DNA of 64,000 nucleotides, taken from assembly GCA_003117195.1 (NCBI GenBank), contig BDSI01000094.1:62001-126000 (forward strand). The letters are read 5' to 3'. Positions within the stretch are counted from its first letter, which is position 1. Every line of letters begins with the position of its first letter. The notes beneath the pieces were generated by a model. That model made no database searches. It was given only the letters and a program-made list of their open reading frames with translations, and was not told the origin of the DNA. Origin of the DNA: Eudorina sp. 2006-703-Eu-15. Its lineage: Eukaryota; Chlorophyta; Chlorophyceae; Chlamydomonadales; Volvocaceae. The position numbers were made by a program, and so were the translations under genes. This document shows, in pieces, positions 34,201 through 44,686 of the stretch.

Positions 34201-35935
34201 TTGAGCACAGAGCCGCCCCACAAGCTGTACTGCACCCCGCTCTTGACCTGCCGGGAGGAGATGCGCGGGGGTGGTATAGTAAATTGGTAGACAGACATAT
34301 GCCGGGAGGAGGTGGGCGGGGAGTTTGTTTGGCGTAATGGTTGGTGGACAGAGACAATGTGCGCTGATCTGCCGGGGGAGAATGCCGGGGGAGGAAGGAA
34401 GGCAGTGGTGAACGACAGGGATGCCGGTAGCGGTCTGGGTTCGATAGTCGATTCAACCATGTACATTATTTAGTAGTTTGGCTTGCGATATGGCGCATGA
34501 ACGTCGGTCCTGTCCTGCCTTAGGAACCTTCCTTTCTCTCTCCTTCTGAGAGCCCTCTCCGCTCCCTTTTCGTCAATCAGACAGACAACGAAACCGCAAA
34601 ACGAGAAACAAACCGATAACCGCCGATGTTGGGATGGACGAGCACGGCGAAGCGTTGAACCAGACGCAAGTGGTAGAAGCTGCTGTATTCAGTCATTGCC
34701 CGCTCTCCCCTCCCTGCCTCCCTAGATGTAGGACCCACCATCAGCGAGAGGTCCACCATGGAGAGGCACTCCCCCAGGTAAAAGTACTTGCGGGGATCCC
34801 GAGCCAGCAGGTCCAGGGGGCTGTACCCGGCCTGTTGCGGGCGGCAGGAGCACACAGGGAAGTACCGGAAGGTTACCATGATGTGAGTGCGACCTTTCGT
34901 GCTATACGCAAACACGCACACATACTTCGGCAAACACACAGACGCGCACAGCAGCGGGCGCTGGTGTAAAATAGATCTGACTTTGCTGTGGGTTAACTCC
35001 GCTTGGGACGTCGCCTCGTGCCCCACCTGACCCGACGGTGTTCCTAGGGTTCGCAACCCTCACGCTCCCACAGCACACCACTCTAGAGGTGCGACGTGCA
35101 CGTGCAGAGTACTCGCCCTCCCTCTTGAGGGGCGTTGGAATAACAACAAGTACACACCTTGTACGCACCCTCGAGAATCAGCTAGGTGTCACAGCCTGTG
35201 GCCCGCACGACCCCGACCCCAACCCGATCGCGGCCCGACCCGACCTGCAAGATGACCTTGAGCGACCGGCGAACCAACGAGCGGTGCTCCTCTGCGACAT
35301 GCGCGGGAGGGCGAGGGCGCATGGCGAAGGGAGGCAGGGCGGCGCCAAAGCCGGGTAAGGTGATATGGGATGCAATCCGCACGAAGGCGGCAGTGTGGCG
35401 ATGGGTGTGGCGATGGGTGTCTGACCGGCGCCATATGGGCCAAAGGACCGGACGACAAAACCATCCGTGAGGCCTCACACCAGTGATCACCGCGTGTCAC
35501 TAGGGTGCTCAGCATTTGCGAGAAGCCGCTGCTAGCTGCCCTGGCCTTCCCTTATCCCCTCGAGGCCCCGGCGGACACTCTCCGAAGACCGGATGGTGCT
35601 GACGTGGCAAGCCGAAACCGTCTCGGTCTGTCAAGCCTTCAGATGGCCGCGTCAAACTTCATCTGAGTAGCAAGCTCACCTTTAGACAGGCCCTCCTCAA
35701 CGCTTGGCAGAAGGTCTGGATGTTGACGGAAGAGCTCATACACGCGGATCTTCATTTCGCGCATGTCGTCTAAGTAAGTCTCCATGATGCCCGGATCAAA
35801 TCGAGGCAACATTTTTGCTGCAGATCGAGGACGTGCTTGTGCAGTCGCCGCGCAAGGCGCGAGCGTCAGCTGCTGCTGTGGCTCTTGACTAACACGGCGC
35901 CATGGCTGGGACGTCAGACCCGGGGCAGCCGCCAT
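28254..35935 (-). CDS. Acyl-CoA oxidase, ACX2-type
   Basis: Fifteen exons in phase: 35935-35680, 35291-35245, 34831-34739, 34247-34109, 33441-33297, 32819-32773, 32543-32461, 32207-32071, 31731-31659, 31204-30992, 30796-30614, 30144-29825, 29318-29208, 28946-28853, 28379-28254; 688 residues, normal for the family. It catalyses the first, FAD-dependent, H2O2-producing step of peroxisomal fatty-acid beta-oxidation. Seen: [32 protein letters not shown] (acyl/FAD site), [36 protein letters not shown] (436-443) and [11 protein letters not shown] with the catalytic Glu at about 463, then the C-terminal [16 protein letters not shown]. The C-terminus is AAAGFDV, so no PTS1. No strict PTS2 nonapeptide is seen in the leader, although [11 protein letters not shown] is vaguely similar. 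ATG at 35935 is the first in frame. Expression data would settle the first exon. Confidence 0.92.
28582..28814. repeat. 50 bp direct repeats flanking a 127 bp spacer
   Basis: TCGCATGTCACGCACTCCTG followed by TTCTGCCTGC is repeated exactly at 28582 and 28760. Each copy continues into a TAAnnAACAC or CA run, ending at about 28632 and 28814. It lies in the last intron of the acyl-CoA oxidase. A family B-like tail (GGGCGGGTCTCGTATCTAA) precedes it at 28554-28572. Confidence 0.7.
30454..30499 (+). mobile_element. Family B micro-insert with 12 bp target-site duplication
   Basis: A 22 bp insert, TTGGGCGGTTTCTTTTTTAA plus AA (30466-30487), between two copies of CACACACATCAG (30454-30465, 30488-30499). 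Antisense in an acyl-CoA oxidase intron. Confidence 0.6.
30566..30616 (+). mobile_element. Family B micro-insert duplicating a 5' splice site
   Basis: A 27 bp insert (30578-30604; ends GGGCGGGTTTCATTTCTA) between two copies of GACACACACCTG (30566-30577, 30605-30616). On the gene's strand the duplicated sequence is CAGGTGTGTGTC. The right-hand copy contains the actual exon end and donor (CAG|GT at 30614/30613) of acyl-CoA oxidase exon 11; the left-hand copy is a second, now internal, CAG|GT. Confidence 0.65.
31266..31332 (-). repeat. Family A intronic repeat with TA-rich insertion
   Basis: In acyl-CoA oxidase intron 9, 62 nt upstream of the acceptor at 31204. It has the GGAAATTGGTAGACA half and the CTGTGCTGCTGCCGGAGC half (plus strand), separated by an expanded TATATACATATATATAT tract. 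Confidence 0.7.
33473..33505 (-). repeat. Family A intronic repeat, partial
   Basis: ACAGGAAATTGGTAGACATA on the plus strand, 32 nt upstream (on the coding strand) of the acceptor for the acyl-CoA oxidase exon starting at 33441. Only the splice-site-proximal half is kept. Confidence 0.65.
33569..33632 (-). repeat. Family A intronic repeat
   Basis: A second, more diverged copy in the same intron: GGATATACAGGAATTGATCA, then TCGACATACGAAGC, then TGGGCTGCTGCCAGAGCAAA (plus strand). Confidence 0.7.
34273..34300 (-). repeat. Family A intronic repeat, partial
   Basis: GGTATAGTAAATTGGTAGAC then AGACATATG (plus strand), 26 nt upstream of the acceptor of the acyl-CoA oxidase exon starting at 34247. 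Confidence 0.6.
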
Positions 35936-36425
35936 ATCCTTACGCACACCACTCGAAACGATCGGCAATCTTGCTGTGGGCTCGGCTGAAGGAAGCGTGA
36001 AGAGCCTGAAAACGAAAGTTTTAAGAGAACGCCACCAACTTCTCAGAATCCCTTTGTTAGGTATAATGACATGTTATAAACGCAGAATTTCTGATGTGGC
36101 ATTGAGAATGAAGGAAACGTGGTACCGGAGGTCGCACAGCCGTTTCGGCTGCTGACGTTGGGCAACCGCAACCGTACAGCGTCCCCCTAACAGCTATCAA
36201 GCTATCAACATGAATTTCAACATAAATTTATTGTCCTCTTACTATATACGTATAGTACAAGTAAGGGCTAAAAGTTCGGCCTGAAGGGCAAAAGCAGAAG
36301 TAATGACGAGTAATGCGACCAACCATGATGCGGAACACGCAGATGACTCGTAGCGTGTAGTCGAGTAAGTCGTCAATGAGGTTTCCGGTGGTGAAGGTTT
36401 TGGTGTTGATGAGTGATTGAACGTT
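35936..36425. other. Upstream region of the acyl-CoA oxidase
   Basis: AT-rich relative to the gene, with no open frame of note. It presumably holds the promoter and 5' UTR of the acyl-CoA oxidase. No specific motif is claimed. Confidence 0.5.
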
Positions 36426-38230
36426 ACAGCGGAACGTTACAGCGGAAATGGGATCAACGGTGACCAACCTACAACAAACTAATGGAAGTCGGGCCCCCTA
36501 ACGCAGCGGAGGGCAGGCCTGGTCCATGACGTGGTGCCCGAGCCTCAGCCCTCAGGAGCAGGCCCTGCACACCGCAGGACTCTCCCCGATACTCGCAAAA
36601 GAGGGTGGCATGGCCCCACCGAGTTCCACCCACGTCACGGGAGGCCCAACTGGGCAAATCCATGAAAGCGCCCCCAGAAGTCAGCGATCGCGCGCCACTC
36701 CCCCTGCTCTGCCAAATCCTGCCCCGGCGACACAGTTGGACCCTACGACCAGAAACGGTGCTGGCGGGGTGTGTCTCCCCTCCCACCTTCCACTGGATAC
36801 CCGCCGCACCCACACGTGCCACCCTCGCGTGCCGCATATGGGAGTTGCCCAACAACGGGATGCCGTCGATTGTAAGGCGCCAAAAGGCCTCTTAGCGCTC
36901 ATTCTCCCACCGGCGATTAAGCCAGAGGCGGCTCAGCAGCCCCTGGACCCGGGCCGCCGCCGCCTGAGTGAAAGGGTCAAGGGCCCCCAGACATAGCGCC
37001 TCGCTGGCCAATTGCAAGTGATCTGCACGGCGTAGCCAGTTGCGTCGCCGTTCTCACCCGAACCGAATACTCCCCCATTCAGGGCCACCTTCAGCCCATT
37101 CTTCAACCGCCAACCCAGGCAATCGATCAGCATGTATGACCGACACCGCCTCTTCCGTACGTTGGCACGTGTGAACCCCGCTGGGCACCAGCCGCCCGTA
37201 CCTCTAGGGCTGCTGTCACCCAGGCCGCCGGTATCCTTGCCCGATGGTCCACCAGGCGCAGGTCTCGCTCGGCCAATTGCCGCCAGTCCCCCCAACGCCC
37301 TGCCCCCGCGCGAGGGCCAAGGCAGTCGTGTACAAAGGTCGCCCACCCGTGGTGTTGCTCTACCCACCCGTCGGTCACCATCCGGAGCGCCTCCCCCGCT
37401 CGAATCAGCTGCCCGACCGTTTGCAGCTCGCCGCAGTCCACCAGGTTTGGGAATACATGCGCTAGCCCAGGACGCGCCCCCTCGGGCAGGTCCTCCAGGA
37501 GCAGCGGGTTCCCCCACGCACAGCGGTGCGTTCCAGCACCACGCCCCCGGGGAGAGCGAGTGTTCGGCAATGTCCACCACTATCTGCGGGGCAGCCCGGG
37601 CTGTCACTACCCGCTGTACCTCTGGCTCTAACCTTCGAACCCCTCTGCATGAATTGTCGCCCGTCGCCGTGAGCACCATCCGCGACCCCCATGCCTCGGA
37701 GGCATCCGAGAGAATTGTGTCAATGACCCGTTGCCAGGGGGCGGCCCGCTGGTGACGGGTCTTCCGCAAGTATCGCACCGCCACTGCGGCCCATCGCGCG
37801 CGGATATGTTCCCGACAGATCTACCAGGCGTGCCGTCCACCCTTCGAGCTGGTCTCTTACTGCCTCCGGCGGCATCCCGCCATGCTCCCTGTGCCAAATG
37901 AGTCTATGCAGCCTGTACACCGTGTCGCCCTCCCGGTTCGCGCCCAGACACGCGCCGTCCCGCCGCCGCCACCCGCCGCCGGTTTGTTTGCCGAAATTCG
38001 AAGTGCAATGCAACCACGGTTCATCCCGGTCCCGCACCGGTCCTTACCTCGCATCCTGCGTTCCCTAAGCGCTTTAGCGCCTGCGTTCCAGCCTTCCATT
38101 GCGCTGGGCCTAAGTGCTGAGGCGATCCCGTGACCTACGCCGGGATGCGTATTGGTGCGGCGAGCCATTTCCGGTTGCCGAGTAGGTTGAACTGGCCAAG
38201 ACGGCGGTGGGGCTCTTGGCGATTGGCCCC
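36426..38230 (-). mobile_element. Decayed LINE (non-LTR retrotransposon) 3' fragment
   Basis: On the minus strand, scattered over all three frames, are pieces of an algal LINE ORF downstream of the reverse transcriptase core: AWGSRMVLTATGDNSC, GARPGLAHVFPNLVDCGEL, VTDGWVEQHHGWATFVHDCL, EAFWRL, and LLGNSHMRHARV. Frameshifts and stops (for example TAA in the equivalent of ENEHKEAFWRL) show it is dead. It is homologous to the copy at 54.6-55.8 kb, and both end in CCGCTGTAAC. The 5' boundary is approximate. Confidence 0.7.
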
Positions 38231-38564
38231 GGTTGCCGTTTCTGGTACAATTTCATGAGACAACAGCTTTGACCCCTCTTATGCGCGAGGTGAGGTGTGG
38301 AGGGCTGTGTGCGCAGCTGGTCGCCGCGGGCCCCTCGGCCGACCTGTCGGGGAGTCGGGCCCGCTGGGCGTGCGACTGTGTGCCGGGCGAATGTCGCCGT
38401 GGCAGGTTGCTCGTGTGCATTCCATCAACAATGTAGCCCTCTTGGTCTAATCAGTGTAACGCAACGGCGCAGGTGCGGCAAGCAGATACGGCCTACAGTT
38501 CGGGGCGCTTCCTTACAACAGTAACTAACGCCGCTACTACAAAAAATGGACACACAGCGCCATT

Positions 38565-39230
38565 CACGATCATGTGCAGTGAAACAACGTTTGCCGGAAC
38601 AATGTAAACATCTGATCTGTAAGCAAACACGTATTCTGCACATCAACCCACATGTGTAAACTCGAGGCATAAAGGCAAACCCTGCATACGCAGGAGAACC
38701 GCCTTGCTGGGTAACGGGTGTGTGTGTGTGTGTGGGAAGGAGGGTGTGGGGGAAGGAGGGTGTGTGGGAAGGAGGGTGTGTGGGAAGGAGGGTGTGTTGG
38801 GGGGGGGGAGGAGGGGGTGGGGGGAAGGGGGGCCGCTAGCCCCGGCCCCCCCCCACCCGGTGCACAGCGGAACAACGTTTGCCGGAACAATAATGGAAAC
38901 ATGCTTCAGACGCGTTATTACTCTGCACACTAACGCACATGTGTAAACTGGAGGCGTGAGGCGCACCCTGCATCTCTAGTCGCTGCAAAAACGGGCGCTG
39001 CTCTATGCGCGTTACTTTTTGCGCGTTACCCACATAGATGAAACGTGCCGCACTCATATCTCATAATATGCACACAACCGCATTGCTGCGAAGGGGGGAA
39101 GGGGGGTGTGGGGGAAGGGGGCGCCACGGCAGCCCCCGGCCCCCCACCACGTGCGCACCATGCATCTAAAATTGACGCTCGTCTTTCCTATTATACACGG
39201 CAGACGCATTGCTGCGAAGTTGAGGGCGCG
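38565..39230. repeat. Tandem array of ~300 bp units
   Basis: Two full and one partial unit. Landmarks repeated in order are GAACAACGTTTGCCGGAACA-like (38583, 38870), CACATGTGTAAACT (38651, 38938), CGCCTTGCTG/CGCATTGCTGCGAAG (38700, 39082, 39204) and a G-run followed by CCCCGGCCCCCC (38839, 39136). Units diverge noticeably, so the array is old. No coding potential. Confidence 0.65.
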
Positions 39231-39408
39231 AAACGGTGTACCAGAAGAAGGACGGTAGCGACACAACGTGTCCTGCAACAATACCGGTATACCCGCGTCA
39301 AGACAAATACACATGCAAGCCACTCTGTTGCTTTTTCATGGGCCTCACACCTCTCCACTCAGCAGAATCATACATCTTAATCATGTTGGCAGTCGCAGGG
39401 CCATCCTC

Positions 39409-39615
39409 ATAAAAACCACCACACTAATGCACTTCCTGTAATTTGATACAAGAACCAACATCAAAAAGCAGCTTTCATAAGTCACACCTCTTCATTTAAT
39501 CCAAACGTAACCATATTAGGCACAACCGACTCCAGGAAACCACCACCCTAACGCGCTTACTGTAATTTAAGATAACACTCAAACTTCACAAAAGCAACTT
39601 TCATAACGCAGTGCG
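39409..39615. repeat. Direct repeat pair, 125 bp period, AT-rich
   Basis: Segments of about 80 bp at 39409 and 39534 share AAACCACCACNCTAANGC, CTTNCTGTAATTT, and AGCNNCTTTCATAA blocks in the same order. The surrounding 400 bp is strikingly AT-rich for this window. Confidence 0.6.
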
Positions 39616-39761
39616 ACCATCCTTGCCTTCCTCGAAAAAATCGGCAAGCCCTTGAAGTCGTTGTACGGTCACTATTCTGCCCCAGACAAAAAAGTATAAG
39701 CCCAGGTTTACTTCTCAAACCCGGGTAAGAATGTATTCTATGCTGGATCCCAATTTCTCTC

Positions 39762-39797
39762 GCTGCCCGCAGCTATTTGACCATAGCTGCGGGCAGC
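39762..39797. repeat. Perfect 15 bp hairpin
   Basis: GCTGCCCGCAGCTAT (39762-39776), a 6 nt loop TTGACC, then the exact reverse complement ATAGCTGCGGGCAGC (39783-39797). GC-rich stem within an AT-leaning region. Function unknown. Confidence 0.85.
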
Positions 39798-40102
39798 AGG
39801 AGGGACGGACAAAGGGTGGAATCCAGCTCAGGTTGATTGGGCTCAGGTAGGCATGGCCTGACTGGGGCCTTAGGACACGCTGGGCGCGGTCGTGATGAGC
39901 AGTTTCCTGCCGTGGTACTGTCGTGGCACCGACCCCATGCACCGCTGAGGGCGCAGTGAACGGTTTCCACTGTATGGGGTGGCGGCTGCAGGGGAGAGCG
40001 GCCGAGGGTACCGAAAGAAGGCCGGGCCCCGGGGGCGCAGAGCTTTAAGTGTGCACCAGCACCGCCAGATTTTAGGGAGTGGGGTTTAGGAAACCTAGCA
40101 AC

Positions 40103-43100
40103 CTGTACGGAGTGCCGGTGCGCAGGTGGCTGTCCCATGTTGGGTATCGCGCCGCGCGAGCGGAGGCGCGGTTATAATTTTTTGCGTGTATGCGCGTTGG
40201 CCATGTGCATTCTCCTTTTCGGCCGGCAAAAGCGGCGGATGCAGCATACCGTATTGTACGGCATGGACATGTCCGTGAATATCTGAATATTGGTTGAGAT
40301 ACGAGAATCAAGTAGAACTGAAATGCTTGCTATCTCTGGTGGTTGTGGGTCGATCAAAGGCCAGGTAATGGAGCTGCTTGGTCGCCACTTTCGCGATGGG
40401 TGCAGATAAAGCTGTGGAAATACTACTAAATAATGCTTCGATGCACTCGGAATTGTTAACAACAGTGACGCTTGGGAACAAAGTGTTCGGGACAGAGCGC
40501 CCGCAAGGTGCGTGAAATTTTAAAAAACTGTGAAATGTCCATATTAACCCTACGAGTATCTACGTGTCTGCAGCTCCCAACCCGACGTGGCCACCAACGA
40601 CCCTGTCCGGACCTCACCTGGGACGATACGCTTGGAAGCCCCATGAGGTTGAGGTGGGGCGAAACTTCCGACTCGTTACTCGTAAGGGGCACACGCGAAA
40701 CAGTTTCTCGGGGCGTACTGTCAATATCGGTGCGCCAACAGCCGTGAGGTTTGGGTCCAGCCGTCGAAGCTTTTCTGGCGTGCCCCCAAGACGTTCTGTG
40801 TCCCACGGGCTTACCGCAGATCGTGGCGCGTGTTGCTCGTGAGCTCAGGCCCGGAGAGACCCCGGATTACAAACGTCTGGTCAGTCTACTGGGTAAGCGG
40901 CGAGGCAGCGCTGTGGGTTGCAGCTGGTTTGTCTCTTTTACGTCGGCGGCAACCAGTATACCTTTGTGCCGGGAGCTGCGCAGCAAGTACTCACTCCATG
41001 CATGTTAATCGATGGGGGACATGCCCTCCATCCTTTCCTTTCCCTAGGTATCCGCCCAAGCCTTCTGCTGTGCCGCACTTGCAGGTTGGGATGACCTACC
41101 TGAACAAGCACGAGTTTACAAGTCAGTGCGGTTCCAGCTGTTTCGAGTTCGAGCTATCTTAGAAAAAGGGCTGGACCCCATCAACGGTGAGGGAGGGGTT
41201 TGAGAGAACATGCGACGTTACCAGCAAGGGATGGCGGTGCATGAGGCCGGTGTCGACACGGAACGCTGTTCCTTGCTTGTCCACTGTACCTGAATATCTC
41301 CCCCCCGTGCGCTTGTGCGCGTCAGGCCAACATAGGAAGACACCAGACCCGCGCTGCACTTGGCTGGTGAGTTTACTAAGATGACGGGGTGACGTCGAGA
41401 TTTCTTTCAGCGTCCCGGCCCACCATGTTCGTACACACCATGCATGTCGTATCACCGAACGTGCCAGGTCGTGCGCGCTGCGTGGCATCCCCCCCGCCGC
41501 GAGATCCGGTGCGCGTATGATGGCGCCGAGAGGGCATGCTGTGCACTGCGGTGCATGGCGGAATCCTGACGGTACAACCTCGCTGCACTGCAACGCAGGC
41601 ATGGACGCGCAAGGTCCTCGCGGCCCTTCCCGGAGGCGAGGTACGTGGCGGCATCGTACATTGTCAAATGGAACGACCTCACCTTGCTGCATAGCAGGAG
41701 CTCAAAAGCACGCAACAGCCGTGCCAGGTCTTGCCGTACGGTCATGCCGCTTAGATATTCGTTGTTGCTTCGAAGTTCTAAGCATCTAGACCTCTGCACA
41801 ATAACGCCCTCTTGGCGTACACATCACGTCGGGCTGCGTTGGGCGTGGAGTGATCAGTCAATAAAGGTGGTTGAAAGTATGGTTTCTTCGCTGGCTTTGC
41901 CGCACTTGCACTGCACCCGGCCTCCGGGTCTCCTGCAGGGCACCGTCCCTGAGATTTGCGCAGTGATTGAGGCGGACCCCGAGATTGCCCCGCTGCTGGA
42001 CCGAAGGTGGGTGAAGGGCGGTGCAGGGTCAGGGGCACGGGGGCAAGGCGTCTGGCAAGGGCGAGTTAACGTGCTGAAGCGCATTCTGCTCCGGCTGTGG
42101 CCTTACCTGTGTGTCCATCAACAGCTGGCCAGGGGCCGCCACCCGCAGCAGTAATCCTTGGAGGTTGGAGCGTCTCTGAGGGCTAAGTCCGCTCGTAGGT
42201 ATTAGGCGGGTTGAAGCGGCCGCGGCGCAGGTCGCCCATTCGACTTCCAATGCAGCACCGCGTATCAGCCAGCAACCGGGTGACAGGCAAAGATCACCTG
42301 CAGTTACCGTATGCCCCTGATATGCGGCCTTTGAGTTACTGATGGGATGCCAACATGTCGGAGGCCAGCCCTCGCCCAACTCAACCCTTTGCACAAGAGA
42401 CATGGTGCGTCCTTCGCCCTCTGCTTCATGCCCCGCCGCCAGGCCCGTCCCAGATCGGCGGAATGATCCCATATGGCGCAAAATGATCGCGGGGAGTTGC
42501 AAAGTGTGAGTGGGACGCTGCATGAATGGGCAAGATGCGGCCAACGCGTGATGGTGACCAAGAAAAGATGGGGCTGGGTGCAAGGTTGGTAGGCTCGTTG
42601 GGAACCGGGCAAAGCGGGCCTTCAGTGGTGGTAGTGTCTGGTGTGTTGAGGAAAGGGGGGTGGGAGACTGGGAGTGGGAGTGGGCTCTTGGCAGGAGCGT
42701 TAAACTCTACTGAGTGTTGGCAGAATCGCCCAAACCAGGAGCTTTGCATCCATTGTAGAACCGCGAGCCGTAATAACTGCGCCGCCGGTCGCTGCCCGCC
42801 ATCGCGCCCGAGCCCGAAGTTGCACCCGCCTGCCTGGTTTTTGTACCCCGGTCTGCGGACGGGCTGCTGCCCAACCCGCCCTCATCGCCGCGGCGCTTAG
42901 TCGTCTTGGAATCGTGCCGACGGGAGAGCGGCGCAACGGTTACACGGTGTTCCGCTGCGATCCCCAGGTGTGTACGAGTGGTGCGTGGGAGGAGGGGCGC
43001 TGCTGTGGGTCGGATCTGTCGCTCACACCTGCCTCTGCCTCTGCCGTTCGGTCTGCATAAACATTCCCGGCTCGCGTCGGCCGCCTGGCCCCGGACTGTC

Positions 43101-43710
43101 GGCTGTGTACGGTGCTCGCCGGCGACCTACCGGCCTGCCTGACCGGCCTGCTTGCCTGCCTGCCTGCCTTATCAGGTGGCGAGTTCCGGGCGCGCTACGC
43201 GGGTCCCCAAGGCGGGGCACCAGCCGGGCACCTCACACCTGGGCAAGAGCAAGAACAGCAACGTCAACTAACGACGGACCGCAGGCGCGGGTGGGGCAGC
43301 TGCGCGTGTGGGCAGCAGGAGGAGCAGGACGAGCTGTGGACTTCGTGCGTCGCTGGAGACGCGGCTTGTGTACTGTGCTGTAGTGCGCGGCGGCCGGCCT
43401 CACGGGGCAGCGTCGGGGGGGCCTCCCGAACAGCAGGTGACGTAGGTACGGAGTGCTGGTGCCCTGGCGGCCGTCCCATGTTGGTGATCTCGCCGGGCGA
43501 GTGGAGGCGCGGCGGCGTTCAGTCAATCGCGTGCATGCCCTGTGGCCGGGTGTGTACTCCTTTTCCGGGCGTGGTCTCCTTTTGAACATGTCACGTGCGG
43601 CGGATGCAGGAGGCCTTATTTCACGGCACGGGCACTTAAGTATAAGTTCAGGTTATTCGTGGTACTGAAATGCTGGCAATGCCTACGTCTGATGACTGTC
43701 GCTTGATCTG
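40103..43710 (+). repeat. ~250 bp direct repeats 3.3 kb apart
   Basis: The segments 40103-40350 and 43440-43710 are diverged copies in the same orientation. They share TACGGAGTGCYGGTGC, GTCCCATGTTGG, GAGGCGCGG, CTCCTTTTC, GCGGCGGATGCAG and ACTGAAATGCT in order. They could be old long terminal repeats or a segmental duplication. I did not find a reverse transcriptase or integrase between them. Confidence 0.55.
40400..43430 (+). other. Unrecognised stretch with possible exons
   Basis: Several plus-strand runs look protein-like and end at good donors: GLPQIVARVARELRPGE then TPDYKRLVSLL before GTAAGC at 40893; TVPEICAVIEADPEIAPLLD before GTGGGT at about 42008; and LGIVPTGERRNGYTVFRCDP before GTGTGT at about 42968. 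I could not join them in a consistent phase and recognise no domain, so no CDS is called. It may be an unrecognised gene or the inside of the element bounded by the direct repeats. Confidence 0.3.
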
Positions 43711-43890
43711 TATCACTGATTGCTAAGAGAATTCATTCGTAAATTGATAACTCTTATCACATCGGATCCCCATCGCCGCCTTTCCTGCCAGGAGAAACTC
43801 CTTGGTTGCCTAGCGGATAGGCCGCGAGTCGGCACTTGATTTACAACGTTGATCAACTCGATTTACAACTCGATTTACAACGTTAATCGA

Positions 43891-44022
43891 TTCATTCGGC
43901 GCACAGGTCACACGTTTATTTGCCAGCAGGCAGATTCATTCGGCGCACAGGTCACACGTTTATCTGCCAGCAGGCAGATTCATTCGGCGCACAGGTCACA
44001 CGTTTATTCGCCAGCAGGCAGT
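43891..44022 (+). repeat. 44 bp tandem repeat, three copies
   Basis: TTCATTCGGCGCACAGGTCA, CACGTTTAT, YTGCCAGCAGGCAGA repeated at 43891, 43935 and 43979 with one or two differences per unit. Preceded by ATTTACAACTCG/GTT repeats. Confidence 0.9.
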
Positions 44023-44131
44023 CGAGGTGCCCTGCGCTGGCGGCATGCGCGCGGTGTGCAGCAGGGGTAAGTCCTGCCTCGCTTCGGGAGGACCTACCCC
44101 CGGTATCCATGCCATGCATCTTCGGTCCGGG

Positions 44132-44203
44132 TTCACGTGGAGGAGGTTTCACGTGGAGGAGGTTTCACGTGGAGGAGGTTTCACGTGGAGGAGGTTTCAC
44201 GTG
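44132..44203 (+). repeat. 16 bp tandem repeat with CACGTG core, five copies
   Basis: GGTTTCACGTGGAGGA repeated about 4.5 times with almost no divergence. Each unit holds a palindromic CACGTG (G-box/E-box). It lies about 500 bp downstream of the secreted-protein gene's stop. Confidence 0.9.
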
Positions 44204-44686
44204 GATCCCGGGAGTCTCTGATGGCTCATGCCTCACGTGCCTGACCTGTCGGATGCGCGTACGTGGCTCAGATGTCGCACCCTCTGCAGCGGTGCCTGTA
44301 ACAAACCCGCTCGCTGGCTCCTCAAGGGCTGTCTCAAGGTCTCTCGGTTGCAGAACGTTATACCCGAACGTTATGAATGAGATACCTGCAGCCCCTCGCA
44401 TCACGCACACCGAACCTTCCACAAAACAGGTCTTGACACAACGGCCTCCCCTCCCTCCCCAGCGAAGGCCGGTCACCACCTCCCCACCATGCCAATAATC
44501 TTTGCCATGCCAATCCTCCTCCATCACCACCACCCTGCCCGCAACAACCTCATGCCTTGTTCGCTCGGGAGGGGGCGCGCAGGTTGACCAGCCACCGCCC
44601 GCCCGCCTCCTTCGCGCCACCTCCCAGCTCCCGCCCTCGCGCCACCTCCCAGCTCCCGCCCTCACGCAACCTCCCAGCTCCCGCCC

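Noticed and set aside
40103..43710. Full LTR retrotransposon call
   Set aside because: No reverse transcriptase, RNase H, integrase, primer-binding site or TG...CA termini could be identified.
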